A DNA stretch of 64,000 bases from Monarcha castaneiventris obscurior. Taxonomy: Eukaryota; Chordata; Aves; Passeriformes; Monarchidae. The notes beneath the pieces are model-generated. The model saw nothing but the letters and a program-made list of their open reading frames with translations. It was not told where the DNA came from and ran no database searches. The stretch covers positions 21,930,001 to 21,994,000 of the forward strand of contig JAMPIT010000886.1 in assembly GCA_026261815.1 (NCBI GenBank). The letters run 5' to 3'. Below are positions 1 to 14,460 of this stretch, in pieces. Position 1 is the first letter of the stretch. Each line of letters opens with the position of its first letter. The translations under genes were made by a program, and so were the position numbers.

Positions 1-3000
1 CCTTAGACTTAACAAGAGCCCGTGTCTCCTATAAGTGGCGAAGTATTCTTTCTATTTCCCAACTTGATGGACCCATTAAGCTTTAAGTCTCTTCAGAATA
101 GTGTAACACAGAGCAGAAACTGGCTAAACCGGGTTTACAGAACTTTTGCAAATGTTTTAAACATTTTCCCTTTCTAAGCCACACAAGTCTTGCCTTAGGC
201 ACCATTCCTAAAATAAAATTAGGCTTCTGAAAGATTTATTGGCTGCTTTTGGAATTCAGCATAGCTGTCTTTTGCTTGTTCACATAATGAGGCAGTTGTG
301 AAACTCTGACTCAGGGGTGAACTAAGCCCTCTTCAAAATGGGGACAAATGAGAATGTGTGGTCACACATGTAACTTCATCATAGAGCTGAGTCTCTTTAT
401 GCAGTACAGAGTGGGCTAGAGAAGGGTTTTGTACAGCATCCCCAGCTGCCTGCTCTATCCACTCCTCCTGTATTCACTGGGAGGCCTGCTATAGTCTACA
501 GGTACTCATGAAACAACTGATGCTATATATGGAGTAAGGAGTCACAAAAGCAAGTGGAAGCAGATCTGTGTGGTCCCTAATGATGACTGCCCTGTCCCCT
601 GACACAGCTTGTTCTTGCCTGTAGTGACATTCTGATCTTGCTTATTTAATTGCCCCGTGTTGGCTCTGGTTCATAGTAGGGGGTGATTAGAGAACCATGT
701 TTCCCTGCTGTGTTAAACAGTCTTGTCTTAAGTGAAGTGTACCCAGTGCCTTGCCTTTAGTGTTGTACGTGTCACACAGGAAAAGGCTACAGCAGCATTT
801 GAAGCCGTTTCAGTTGATTGGAGCTAAAAGACTGGAACTTCCTGCTGCTACTGCCACTCCCAACTCCATGCAATTTCAATGGGCTGTTTTGCTGAAATCA
901 GCCCCCCTCCAGGTTGTTTGCTCATCAAAACTGGTTCTGTGATATAAAGGCCATCAAATGCATTTCAAAACATGGAATCAGCTGCAAACTACATCCAGGA
1001 AAGGGTGTGTATTTGTGCACAGCCTAAGATGCTTTTTCCAAGTCTTTCAATAAACACTCTGAAAAGTGTTGTTTTTTTCCTGAGCAGTTCTTGCCAGAAG
1101 ATTGATTAGATTCAGGTGGCTTAAAGGAAGTAAAACCATTTCTACGCTGCACCTAATTCTTTCCTTTGTCTTCCTGTGCAAACACAAATAACTAATGCAA
1201 GCAAACAGTAAATTGCAGTGAGCGGTGGAAGTGCTAAATGGTAGCAACACTTAAAACATTGCTGAAATTCAAAAGAGCAGCTGTTAGACATTTAAACCTA
1301 TCATTTCTCTTCTGAACATACATCAAATTTACTTCATAGCACTGTCATAAAAATGTATGAGAATGTAAATGCTTGAGTGACCCATTAATCTTTTGAGTAG
1401 TAAACATAAAATCTTCTTAACCCCAGTGATGATATAACCATACTTTATTTTGAATGAAGGCTTTATCATAGAAGTGAAGATGTTCTGTGTCTTTCTGTGA
1501 TGTAGAAATAAGAGAAAATTAATATTAAAGTCTGATGTCTATGAAAAGTGTGCCATTATATTGATTGCAATATGAAGATATATGTAGTGAACAAAGCTAC
1601 ACTCAATTTCTGATGAGCACAGAAAATCTAATAATAAATACGCAAAGAGCATAAGCTCGTTACTCATTGATGACAGTCACCAGTCTGATGCTGTTATCAT
1701 CATTATTATTTACTAACTAACTCAATAATGAGTGTTTGTTTTTACAGAATTGTCCATAAAACCTTCCTTTTTATGTGTGTCAAATGATAAACCTCCCATC
1801 TAAGCTGTCTTTGTGGTGAAAAGACACCCTTAAATATTGAAAGTGTTGGTTTTTTGTTTCCATGCATAGGCCAGTCAGTTTGTCTCAACCAAGCAAATCT
1901 GCCATTTGCATCATGGTGAATTTTGCTTGAGTATGGACTAGAAAAAAACCTGGCTTCAATTTGGGAACACTGCTATTTGATTTATTCCAATCCTCCTATA
2001 TTCCTTCCACTGCCTCTTGAAGCCATGTTTGAAAAACACTGACTATCCTTTAAAGGCAAAAAGTACTGCTCGTGAACAACAAACTGCTTCTTGTTGAAGA
2101 GCTAGATTTAGCCTTGATATAAGTAGGAGAAATTTCATTAAACTTCTGAAGTTGTCCAGTTCAAAGCATTGTGCCCAGAGGGTAAAAAACTGGGAGAGTT
2201 GGAAAACTTCTATTAAATAATCAGTTTCATCTTCCCATCCAGCCAGGATTGTTTCCAGCAGTACACTGAGATTTCTTAAGCAATGGGACTTCGTGTGTGG
2301 GGAACTTAATTTATTCGTAAGTCATTTGAAACATGTCCAAGTAAGCATGGGAAAACTTACGTCCGTCAATTCCTAGTGATATTTGGAGATGGAGGTGATT
2401 CCAAAGGAGAAAAAAGAAAGAGAGAAGTATAAAAATGATAAACCAGTAGTTTAACAGACTCAGATGAACTGTACTGGTTTAACTAGACATGCAAACTAGC
2501 TACCAGGCTGCATGCTCCATGATAGGCATAATAAGTCATAAAAAAAAAATATATTTTCTAAAAAATATTACTACTTTTGAAAGACACTATATCATGTTAA
2601 CTTTTACTTTGAGACAAAGTTTGTCTTGGTGAACAACAAACTGCAAGGTGTAAGGAAGGGCCTTGATGATGAGTCAAAAAGATTATCTGAATTTGATAAA
2701 GCTTACCTTACCGGAAAGGTGGGTTGCAAAACTCAAATCATGGGACAAAAGCAATACATCAGAAAGTAGTCAGCCCAGACCTTCATCTGTTTTGGGACCC
2801 CCTTCCAAAAACATCATTAAAATCAAATAGAAATATCATTGGCATGATTAATGTATGTGGTAGGCTGTCTTGTCATCTTTCTTCAATATTTGTATTTAAA
2901 ATACCTTATTACTGCTGCAAAGGTTTGGAGGAAAGGGCCGGATGAAGGAGAATTGTTGAGGAAACCTGGGGTTGGGTAGCAGACCACATTCACTTCAGCA

Positions 3001-6000
3001 GCTAAACCAGAGGCATCAGAGGCCAGGCTTACAGTATATGCACTTGTACTGTAGCACAAAATCCTACAAAATCAGGTGCCAGCAAATTGGAATGAGCTGG
3101 TCTGGGTAAAAGGCTATTTAGGGAAGTGATGAAAAGGTAAGTGACAAAACGAGTTTTTCTGCTAGGTTCCTCAAACCTTCCCACACCCTAGACTTCCACT
3201 TCTATTTCACAGTCTGAGTGAAAAGGGAAAAAACATCTTCCCATGCAATGCACTCTTCCTTTTCCACAGCTTGGAGGTTGTTGCTCCCAGCAACAAGTTC
3301 AAAACAAATACTACTGTTCTTTATCTGAGGGCAGCAGAATCAGTTTTGCTTACAGAACTCTAACAAAACAAAATTTCATTCTTCAATATTACACTCATTG
3401 CTTTCATAAAATCAGACCCAGGATAGTTCTGAGTTGGCTCATGCTTTTTCAAGTGACTCCTCTTACTCTGTTTTGGCACCATGTGGTTAATTTGAGTGAG
3501 AAATGAGGAAAACATGGCTACGTGTTAACGCTGAACGTACATATAAAGTCTGTGGAGTGCTGAACAAATGGCATTGTTGTAAAACAAGTTTTATAGAAGA
3601 ATAGCTACTCATTTTGACTTTGTCTTCCCAAAACTATCCAAGTTTATATAATGATGTTGCAGTATTCATGGTGGATGTAACTACATTCCTGGAGAAATTC
3701 CCACATATCTTTCACTTTTTGAATAAGCTTGTATGACTCATAGCACCTGCAGGATACGGCTAGAGATGTTAGAACACCTGCCGATGAGGTTAGGGACCAC
3801 TTGAACATACTTGATGAGGCACTGTGAGGTCTAAGCCAGAACTATAAATAAGATGTGTCTGAGATGAAAACCTCAGTACATGAAGGAATTGCAAAAGACT
3901 GAGTATTAACAGGTTCTAGAGGTAGCAATGCTGATACAAGTTGAAAAGAAGCACTGAAAAGAAGAAGTTCTGTCTTCTATTTATCTGTGTTTTTCTTCCT
4001 GTAAAAGAGGAAGTAAAACACTGTAAAAGTGTTTCTCACTGGTTGGTGGTGCTACTGCAGTCCTTGAGAGTGCAAGCAAAAATATTGCTCTCACTGGAAA
4101 AACACTCATGAGTTCAACTGCATATTCATTAACCAAAAGCAAAGAACTGCAGATAACAAAATAGATCTGACCCAACAAGCCCTTACTAAGATCATACTAA
4201 TAAATGACAAAGCTGTCTGAATTTTGATACCAATCTTTCACATACACTGTAATTGTGACTGAGGTTTGATAGCCAATGTATTCATGAACCTCCACCTGGG
4301 CATGTCAGAGCTTGCATGATCTTCTGTGTAGACTTCTGTGATACGTGTTTATTGAAGGCATGGGTATTCTTCTGTTGCTTATCAAACAGAGAACTCTAGT
4401 TTAGAATGAGCAGCAGTACTTAAAAATGTGAAACTCTTAAGATAAATGCTTTCAGTGGACTACTGTGTCATCCTGGGAAGAATTCCCTCTCAGTGGCAGT
4501 GCATGTAAGTGTAGAGACACGCCTGATGCTTCCTGCAGGAGCCAGGCTCGTGTCACTGCACGTTACTTCTTCAAGCAGTGTCCGAGCTCTGCTGAAAGAT
4601 GGCTCTGTGGCTCTTCCCCTCAGCCCACTTCACAATGGAAGAGCTTTCTTCAAGAGCTAAAAGTTGCCTCCTCTTTCCATTATGAAATCAGACATTTCCC
4701 CCACACTAATGCATATGTGAATGCAGGATCAGTTTAACATACACACACAGAGCTGTCAAAATGTCATTGCAACTGTGCACAAAGTTATCCTTCTGCTCTT
4801 GGATGCTTTCCCCAAAGTGCCACAGGCTGAGGACTCACTCACGGTATCTTGTCCCTTGCTGAAGCCACAGAGCATTGCAGAGAGGTGTCTAGGGCAGTGC
4901 ACACAGCTGGAGTCACTCTGGGCATCCTGCCTCATAACTGTGAGTGAATAAGGCAAGTGAATAGGGAAGAGCTGTTGGTTTCTTTTAATTAAGATGGAGT
5001 TCGTGTAAGTTCAGAAAAGACTGGACATCACTGGCATAAAGGTACTGTCTGTGATACCTCCTTGGACATACAAGTCTCCATAAAAATGCAGATGTTTCTC
5101 TTGGCTATGCATTTTCAGTATAGTTCTGATTTTCTGTTTATTTTTTGATTACCTCAAGCAAGCTGCATCAATGCAGGCAAAAACCCGGATGGTCCATAGT
5201 ATTACAGAGAAGATCACAAAAGGAAACTTTTTTCTCACCCTTGCATGTGTTTTTCATTCCCACATTGTAGGAAGGACCTGTCTCTTCTTGCCCATCTCTT
5301 CTACTAGCTTATATAGAAAGTTATTGAATGCATTAACTGTCTTGAAGCTCTTGATAAATACTGCTCCATGGGGTATTTAAAAACTGCTGTGACTCCCTGT
5401 TGAGTATCAATTCCTTTTTCTTTTTTTCAGACATTTTCATTTTGCTTGTGGGTTTTCTTTTCTAGTCACCTTCTAGAGTTACTCAAGACAATGAGTTAGC
5501 AGAATATTTTGATTAGATATACGGAATGTTTCTTGAAAGTAAAGAAGCCTGCAAACATGAAAATTTAGATCAGAAAACTGAATCTTAAGGGTTATACCTT
5601 TCTTATCAGAAAAAAAAAAAGATGTATTTAAAGTTTGAATTCAAAATTCCTCTAAACTCAGTACCTTTCATTCTTATCATATCTTTTATTATGGAATACT
5701 TTGAAACAAACTATTTAAGACCAATAACTGCACAAAGTACATAGTTGGAAAATGTGAATTACGAGTAAATTAGAGAAAATCACTATCTGCTGGTGTGCAA
5801 TTTGCTAGAATACAAAAAAGAGATGAAATGTATTGAATATGTTACTTGTTATTAATTATTTGTCCATTACAAATTGATGCCCTGGTCTTATCATGGATCT
5901 GAGCCATATAGTATTTATCATTTTCTCTTTCTGTGCAGTTTATTAATATTAATTTTTTTTCAGTTTCTCCTTACTTGCAAATCTTTCTTTTTCAAATTAT

Positions 6001-6600
6001 ACAACATCTGTAGCTAAGTAGAAATATTTATCACTTGAGAACATAACATAAAGATATCTGAAGAGTGAGATTGGAGGACAATTGCTGATTGTGTGTCACG
6101 ATGCTGCAAAATTTAAAAATGCTAAATCTGAAGTATAACTTTACAATAAAATGTATTGTAAGGCATAAAATAGCTTACCAAAACAATAAAGCTTCTTATA
6201 CCTACCATTCACCTGAAGAAGTAAGTTCCTGTTTATGATTAGGAGCACATTTTTAAATTAGCCTTTGCTCTTGTTTGTAAGCAGTGTGCTGAGCTACTGA
6301 GGTATGAGAAGATAACTATATCCATCTGTACAATTAATAATTTCTCTATAGGAGATAAATATTTTTGCATGATCTGGAGAGCTTAGAATATGTTTAGAAA
6401 TCAATTCTATAGATTTCTTCTCAAAAAAAACCCAAAACCCAAACTTACAAAGGGGTGACCCTTGCCCAAATGTATCTATCAGGTTTTAAGGGTTAAGGTT
6501 GAGCTTTTAAAAAGCCCATTCTAAAATGAGAGGATATTATAGCTAATTTGACCATCACTGAAAAATATGTTCATAGCTTGAAGCCAAAAGGTGCTTTTTT
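1..6600. other. Intergenic AT-rich sequence, no gene supported
   Basis: Unique sequence with short frames only. The word GTGAACAACAAACTGC occurs at 2072-2087 and again at 2629-2644, which could be chance. Stretches around 1.28-1.76 kb are rich in ATTA-type motifs and could be regulatory, but evidence is thin. Confidence 0.6.
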
Positions 6601-9600
6601 TTTCCATTGGAAATGAAGAATGGCACCAAGAACACAATTAAAAAAAAAAAAAAGAGAGAGGTTAGCAGTATCTAGACTTTTCTAACCACATGGCTTTCCC
6701 TTGCAGAGCCATTGCATCAGAAGTACAGCTGGGTGGGTTTTTTCCAGATTCTCCTGACCGGATTCTTCTGATCAATCTCTTCCAAGGAAGTTGGATCCTC
6801 TGTAGTGATGACTTAAAATGTTTTGCCCAAATTAAGGCTAGTTCACTTAGTGAATTTAGCCACCTTTTATAAAATGGATTTGATTCCTGTCCAGAAGATC
6901 CATACAAAGTCTATATCCTGCTGGTCCTGAACTCGTAAGTGAATCTAATTCCATATATTAAAGTGAGTTTTGCCAGAAAGTCAGAATCAGATTTAAAAGT
7001 GAAGGTATATACTGAGCTCTTGGGACTGTGGTGTGAGAAGGATCAGGCATGCAAACTGTCAATTCAGATGGAGCAATGGGTAAAGTTTGCAGGTCTGAAA
7101 GCTTCTAGAAGATGTGGAGGCACCTATTTTCATGGCAGTTACATTCTAGGATTAAACTGGTGTTATGCTAGTAAAAAATCCTTGGTCATTTTCACTTCCT
7201 CTAGTTTGCTATGTGTGGGTATTAATGGGAAGCAGGTGCTGGAATCAGCCTGCAAAAAAGAGAAGTTTGCAAATGTTGTTGCACTGACAACAGTTCCAAA
7301 CCATGCCAACACTCTTAATTGCTGTTGCTCTCTGAGTGCTTAGTCACTCTGTTCCTGTACAGTCACTGAACAGCCTCACTGTGTACTAAATGCCTATTTA
7401 ATTTGTTGTGTCCCTAGCATACTCTAGAAATTCTGGAAAATCATTTGCAAGGTAGGATCTGAGCCATCAGCTGACTCCACTGGGACACGACTCCTTAACT
7501 TTTTGATGTATGTACAGATAAAAGTCCTTCCATGAGCAATTGTTTCCAAGTATAAGGGTGTATGAGTGAATCATTCCTCACAGTAATGACAAAATACAGT
7601 CCCTTGTGAGCCAGCTAACCCTTATATGCTCACTATATAGGATGCAATTTTTTTTCAGCTAAAACTTAATGGGGAATCTGGGGTACATGTAATGTAATTC
7701 CTCAGACTGGAATTTGCTCAGAACTTTTTGCAAGAGCACAGTGGAATTGGCAGTCATCACATTTGTCAGGATGTCAGCTGTGCAAGACAGCATCCCTTTA
7801 ACAGGTACTAGTTTAATGGTGGGGACATTTATTAGGGTTTATTAGTGATTCAGAAGGGGAAAATGCTTCTAAATTAATAGCTTTAATCACTTCTTGCTAC
7901 AGCCTGCCTTTTCCCTAGAATGTTCCCAATAAACACATTGACCCAATTCTCTCTAGTAACTTCCCAAACGCAGCAATGGCTCAGAGAGAGCCATCAGTTG
8001 TGATTTGACCTGTATTTGTCAGTGCAGTGTCTCAGTGCACTGGGACTAGAAAGGGAAGGAATGAATACTAATATTTCAGTGTCACAGAGAAGCCTGCCTA
8101 TCCTGTTACTTCTTTCAAGATACATATATTATGAAGAGATGTGGTGATAGGCAGCAGAATCTCTCTCTTACCTGTGCTCGAGCCACAGTCACAGCTTTGC
8201 AGTTCTTGTGTCGATGACTTGTAAATCTATTAGCTGAAAGCACGCACCTCTTCTGGAGGGAATGGCAACAAAAGTGAGGGGATTTTTATTTGATTTCTGT
8301 AGAGATATATACACCAAAATGTATACTTTGTTAGACCACATGAAATTTTAAGGCACTGAAACTCTTGGAAGTAATCTTGAATCTCTGCCAAAAGTAAATT
8401 TGGACTACCTTGTTCTTGGGAGATTTTATCAAATTCTGCTAAACAGTCATCCCCTAAACAGACATCTGTGACTGTGAAAAAGTCCATGATTGGACTACCT
8501 GTGTTGAGCTTGTAATAAAAAATACATAATAGAGGGACTCTTATATTTTAAAGTGAACTTTGAGGATTTTAGCTTCAACGTCATCTGCTGCATTTATGGT
8601 CACTATATCCAGATACTCTAGGACTGTGTCTAAGGACATCTTAGAAATTATCGCTTTGGCCAGGGAATAGTTCATCAGTTAGTTCTCTTCTGCCTCAAGC
8701 CAACCATAAGTGGAGCAAAATTTGGATTAAAATCAATTTCAGCTGAATTGATGCCAGTTGGTTGAGTGTGGAATAGTTCAGAAGTCCAGTCTGAAGTCTC
8801 ATACACCACCTCTGACAGAAAACTTTTTTGCCCCTTCCCCTTCAAATTATAATATGACTCTCCCACCGTCCTAACCCACCTATATTGCACAGAACTAAAT
8901 GAGATTTTTAGAGATTAAAATGTTTGGGAGTAGAAATCTGGAATAAATTGAAAAATATTTCACAATTATCAAATTAATGGGGTTCACACCTTGTGATCCA
9001 AGGAATCTGATGCTCCCAGTCAAATCTGTGAATGAGTACAGGATTACTGCTTAGTGCAACATCTCACTTAGCATTTGCAACCAAACATTGACTTGCCTAT
9101 CTCAAAATTGTTTCTCCTTTTTTGCTCATCCTCACTGTACTGGACGATTGATGATTTATTGTAATCATAGACCTGTATATATATACATAAATCAGAAAAT
9201 GGGTGTTATCAATAACAGCTAGCAAAATGTATCTGTCTTGTCCTACAGTCCTGTACCCTTTGTCTCTTTATTTCTTTGTTGTAGACCTAAGGCTGCTCAT
9301 TCGTTTGCTGCTTAAAGATGCAAGGGTAGCTCTTCTCTGGGTGGTACAGAAAAATTAATTGGCTTAAAAAATAGATCTTCACTTTATTACTTGCAGTCAT
9401 AGAAGTGACAGGTGTGTCACCACCATCCACATCACTCTGTTCTACAAGACAAATGTTAAATTGTAACTGTATTTTCTATTTTAGCCTTTTCCAGAAGAGG
9501 TGAATATGATGATAAAAGAAAATTTTGAATGAAATATTGCAAAGCTGTGAGACCAAAAAAGAAATCCCTGTTCCTGCCTGATCTGGCAAGTGAAAAGTAG

Positions 9601-12600
9601 AGAGATCTCTTCTGGCAAAATAAAAGCATTTAAAATGTCTGGAATCAGTGGGACTTCTCTGTATTATATAGGCAATGAAGCAGCATACAGGAAATGTGCT
9701 GAATCACTTGCTGTCCCTTAATATACCACTATATAAAAGGTGTTAGCCCAGACTCAGTGGTGTCTTCCTTTTAGAGGCAAGGAATTAGCTTAAAGGAAAA
9801 CTGTAAAACATGTCTTTCCTATTCCACATTTGTACATTACGATATATTCAGGCTGATAGAAAGAACCTGACTCAATTAATTTGCATTTAGGGGTTATATA
9901 GCATATTAATGCTGGTAACAATTGAGCAGATCAATGCAAGGAGAAATGAATTGTCTTTTCTTATATGGTGATTTGCTAGAAAGTTCTAGTATGTGGTTTC
10001 TAAGATCACAATGCTGATAAACCCTGCTATGTTACACCTCTACACTGTATATACAAATTGAGTTTTTCTTCAATAAACCCATAAAAATAACAATCACGCC
10101 CCACTGATTTGCTATTAGCAATAGTATTCTTTTTCAGTATGGTGTCATTTCACCTTTCTGCCTTCACGTTACCTCCTGAAAAACTGTGCTGGTTGCTGTG
10201 CTTTGCAAAGAGGAGTGCAAGAAAAATGAAAGTGGAGCAGTAGAAAGAACACCTTTGATTGTTATTCCCTCTTGCTTCAGCGGCTACACTTGTGAGTAAA
10301 TGCTGTGTATCTAATTGCAAATTGTTTGTGGTGGTACGTGAGGCCAGCTGACATACAGCTAACCTAGGATCCACGTTTCCAGATGAATTTTTGAGGGGTT
10401 GGGGGAGAAGTACCAGGGAGTCCTATTCCAAACCACAGCAGTAAGAGGATCTTTATGTTATTGGGAATAGGTTTGAAATTACACCAAGTAGTTTTGTAAT
10501 TATAAGTTATTATTAACAATTTATTAATGATTCTGGATGGCTAACCAGAGAGACCTTAAAGCAGAAGCTGCTGAGCTCTTTGTTCAGAAAGGAACACCCA
10601 AATTCACAGCTGGTTGTTCAAACCCTAACCTAGGTCTTGCTGTAATAGTTTGAGATTAGCCTATATGCACACATTTGTGTGACTTTGAGGCAATTGTGTT
10701 GTAGACTGCTCATAACTATCCTGCCTTTTTTCTTTCCTAAAATCCACACTACCAGTAAAAGAAAACACTTGGCACTCAAACTGGAGTTGTTTGTGCTCAT
10801 GATGTAGGGAAGTTAATTAACCTCTATAGATTTCAAGCACAAGATGCAATAAACCTATTACGATCTTCAGAAATGCATAAACTTCTGCATATTTTCCTTT
10901 TAAGCTCTTTAATATCTGTTTCAGAATTAAGCATTAACTTTAACAAGTTCACCTTAATAATTCATCAGGAAATAGAAAATGAAAGAGCTCTCATTCCCAG
11001 AATAAAGGGGCGGGGAAGGAGCACACACATAAGTGAACTTCATTTTAGTTCTTACACCTAGAAAACGGCAAGTTTAATATATCACTTAGCAGAGGTTAAT
11101 GCTAACTGTCACTCGAATGAGCTGATGAATCAATGCTTAATATAGTCAGTTTTTGCAAATGAAATTCCATGGTAAAATATAAATAAATTGAAGGACTTCG
11201 TAAGTTGGTCAAATTTGATTTTTTCATCAGAAAAAAAAACCAAACTAAAATAAGTTGGAAGTGGGCTTCTAACTATTTTTCAGTATTGTACAAGTTTCCC
11301 CCATTTTTTATTACAAGTTCAAAAATTAAGTGCAATAGAATTTATCTCAATCTGCTTCATATTTTTTAAGCAAAACAGTACTTTCAAAAGAGTAAATAAA
11401 ACCAAATTTTCTTTCATTGATATAGCAATGAGATTCCATGTCTTAGTTAATTTATATGGTAGACAGGTTTCAACCTGCTAAGTTAGCATCATGTTTTACA
11501 ACAATTATTTCAAAAAATCTTACAAAAGTGTGCAGTAAATTTAAGTGCTTTCTAAAGCTGTCTTCAAAGGTTCTCACTCCTTATCAGATATTCAATAAAT
11601 CCTGTGTTGCAATAGTGAGTGCTTACATCATACCAAAGACTATTTTAATTGTTCAATTTGGATATTAAATGACAGGTGAACATTGATTTTTATTTTTTAT
11701 GGTTTTATTTATTACAGCTTTTAGCCTTTTTGTTACTGAAGTTATTTCATTTAGTGGCCAAACCTAGATTACTAATACTGACAAACTATGTCTAAGCCTG
11801 ATGGTTCTGGTCCTGTCCTCAAGAAAAATACAGTAAATTTTGTTGCTCAGTTACATAAACTACAATATCTATATCGCTATGTTAAGACTTAGAATACTAG
11901 GTAGTTATTCTGCATAATTGTATAATTCTTATGAGTAAAATATAGGGAGGAATTAGTCATGCCAAATCATAGAGGGCACTGCAGATAAAAAATTCCTGCA
12001 GCCCCTGATGCTTGATGAGAGCTCCATGGTGCAGTACTATAAGACCCACCATACTTCTAATGCAAGAGTGTCCCTGAATCCTAAAAGTGCAGCAAGCAGG
12101 GACTTCAGTCAGCTGTTCTAGGTAATCTCATAGCCTGAGCTTTCTGCCTAGGACATAGAACGCAGACATAATCTAGGTGGGCTTTCACATTTATTAAAAT
12201 TGTAAAGAACCATCAAACTAATACTGGGCTGTTTCAGAAGTTGTTGTCACAAGTGGCTGCTAGTGGGTCTGGTATATTGTATCTCTGTGAGAAGAAATCT
12301 TCTTTCCTTCTTGCACTTCCCAAAGTTAAGAACAGCTGCATGTCTTCTTCTGGGGGCATGTTTGTCACAACTAGGTCAGAGAGATGCAGCACAGTGTATG
12401 CCTTTTCTTCCTCATTTTGGCTTCCTTCTGTACTGCAAAGTAATAGGTCTAACTTTCTTGTTTGCTGAAAAAATCATTATCTCAGCAACACTGCAGGCTG
12501 TGTGTGTGAACAGCAGGTTTTTCTTTTGTTGCTCTGTTGAAATTAAATGCAACAGTTTGCTTTGTTCAGAATGTTTTCTGTATGGTTTTGTCTGTCTTTG

Positions 12601-13033
12601 TTTTCATCACTCCCTGCTAGAACTTCTGGGCCATGAAGCCTAAGTAAGGGCACTACCATCTCAGTGAGATTCTAGCAACAGCAGCAAGAACTACAGCACA
12701 GCAGCTAATTGTGCCTTCTCAATAGATACCAGTGTTCCTCAAGGATCCATTTAAACTGGTGTTCTCTTTCTTTCCCTTTGAAAGGCAGAAGGGGTTTCCC
12801 CTCACCTGGAAGTCCTAAGCCACCATAGAAATAGTGCTTGCATGCCCTGGTGATGATTGGGAGCACTGGGACATAAAGGGGCTGCTTTCATATACAGAGA
12901 GAGGCTCCCAGGTGCAGCTGTGGGGAGCTCTGGTGATGGCAGGGATGAACTTCTCCCTTTGAGTTATTCTCTTATAAACTTTCAGGGAAAAAAAATGCAA
13001 GTAGGGATATATTAAATAATATATTTCTATAAA
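6601..13033. other. Intergenic AT-rich sequence, no gene supported
   Basis: The longest frames (6939-7343, 134 codons; 12263-12643, 126 codons) lack an ATG-led start in context, splice logic or any recognised domain, and are within chance for this length. A small inverted repeat CAGTGCA/TGCACTG lies at 8020-8042. TTAATTAACC-type AT motifs occur at 10.8-11.2 kb. No RNA gene was seen. Confidence 0.6.
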
Positions 13034-13085
13034 AGGCCTGATCTAAGGACCAGTGGAGTCAGTGGGAATCTTTCCAATAATTCTT
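13034..13085 (+). repeat. Fossil palindromic repeat arm
   Basis: AGGCCTGATCTAAGGACCAG, then GGAGTCAGTGGGAATCTTTCC, matches the remembered wording of an abundant bird/turtle repeat (GGCCTGATCCAAAGCCCATTGAAGTCAATGGGAATC...). Only one arm is recognisable. Assignment is from memory, not a search. Confidence 0.45.
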
Positions 13086-14149
13086 GTATGTTTTGAATCA
13101 TACTATAAACGCTTTCAGCCAGGAATGTGGCTCGGAAGCAGATCCTACAGATGATCCAGGGTCATCAAGACAACTTGCTTCAGTGAAAAATTATGTGAGG
13201 GCCTAGAACAGTTTGATGTCCTTGTCATTAACTTTTACTCCACACAGACAAACCTTTTGCCTTATGAATGACACGAGAAAAATATTTCCCTGGAGAATAA
13301 GGATTGAGAGGACAAAATTTAAACAGATTTGTTTTCCTGTCATGAATTACTGTATTGTTCTGCCTGTGCAGGATCCAGATTTTGGTGTGCAGCTGTCACT
13401 GAGAACCTTTCCCTGTCCATTCTCCTTAGTTAGTTATGAGGCTTTTTATGGTCTTAGAACTTACTTATCAGTCCTGAGTGTGTACTTGGGCTACACTCTG
13501 TAATACAATTTACTCTTTCAGTTACTATATTTCTGGATGAGAAACAGCAATGAATGAACATGAAACTGTCTATTAGGTGGGATCAAAAGCACTGTGCATC
13601 ATCAGGAAATAAGGTAAGAATGAGATGAAAACATTTCTTAGGGGCAGATAAAATGGCTTACAGAGGTTTCACACACTAATCCAGTCAACCACCACTGTGC
13701 CTACTGGAACCTCTGCAGTGTAGTTTGATAGGTTAAAGTGACAAGAACACTGATATATATTTCTGTCATTATTTAGGTTACTTAAACTGTTTTACCTCAG
13801 GAAGAATTCTTAATCCCTCAGATTCTGAATACAATATAATAAAGCATAACTTAAGTTCTGCTGGGAAAATGCCTGCCCCGATACCTATAAAATCTCATAT
13901 ATTAATGTTCCCATATATTTCTAAGGCAAATATAAGCAAAATAATCCATTAGTATTCAAAGAGGGAAATGTAATTAGAAATAAAAATGTAAGATAACCAC
14001 ATCCACCTTCCCAGAAAGAGATTTACATTAAAGAACAAGATAAAAATGTTTGCTCTTAAAGATTTTTACTAGGTAATTTCTAACAGGGCAGACATCTCCT
14101 CCTCATGTCTCACACCGCTGTCCCAAACCAAGTAAGGGCTATATTTATC
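13086..14149. other. Intergenic, no gene seen
   Basis: Unique AT-rich sequence without supported features. A 96-codon frame at 13213-13503 resembles nothing known to me. Confidence 0.6.
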
Positions 14150-14460
14150 TTCAGTTCTGAATTTCTGAACTTGCGTTGTCATTCAGAGCTCTTCTAAGAT
14201 AAAATACATCATCATTTACTCTATTAGAAAATAAATGTATGGATGTATTATGGAATTTGCATTCCATTACCTTGGTTTGCATGCCATAAAACATTTATTA
14301 CACCCTTGGGCTACAGTCTTAATAATGACTGGGTGAAATGCACTAATGTGGTCTTGGCCTTGCTATAGAAGAGAAGATTAATGCTCTTTGATGTCATCCA
14401 GCTAATAGTTGTGCTCTCCAATTTGTCCCTTCAAGACACATTACAGCCTCACAGAAAATC
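14150..14460. promoter_or_regulatory. Enhancer-like element with octamer-type palindrome
   Basis: At 14250-14267 the sequence is ATGGAAT-TTGC-ATTCCAT, a 7-bp perfect stem. It contains a consensus POU octamer ATTTGCAT (14255-14262). A second octamer-like GTTTGCAT lies at 14275-14282. Nearby are TTTATTACACC, CTTAATAATGACTGGG and GATTAATGC. Unique, non-coding and typical of a conserved enhancer in texture. Confidence 0.4.

Noticed and set aside
2072..2644. 16-bp word GTGAACAACAAACTGC present twice, 557 bp apart
   Set aside because: A single 16-bp repeat in 64 kb of AT-rich DNA is compatible with chance.
6939..7343. 134-codon plus-strand frame
   Set aside because: No ATG-led context, splice logic or domain. 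Length is within chance for 60 kb of sequence.
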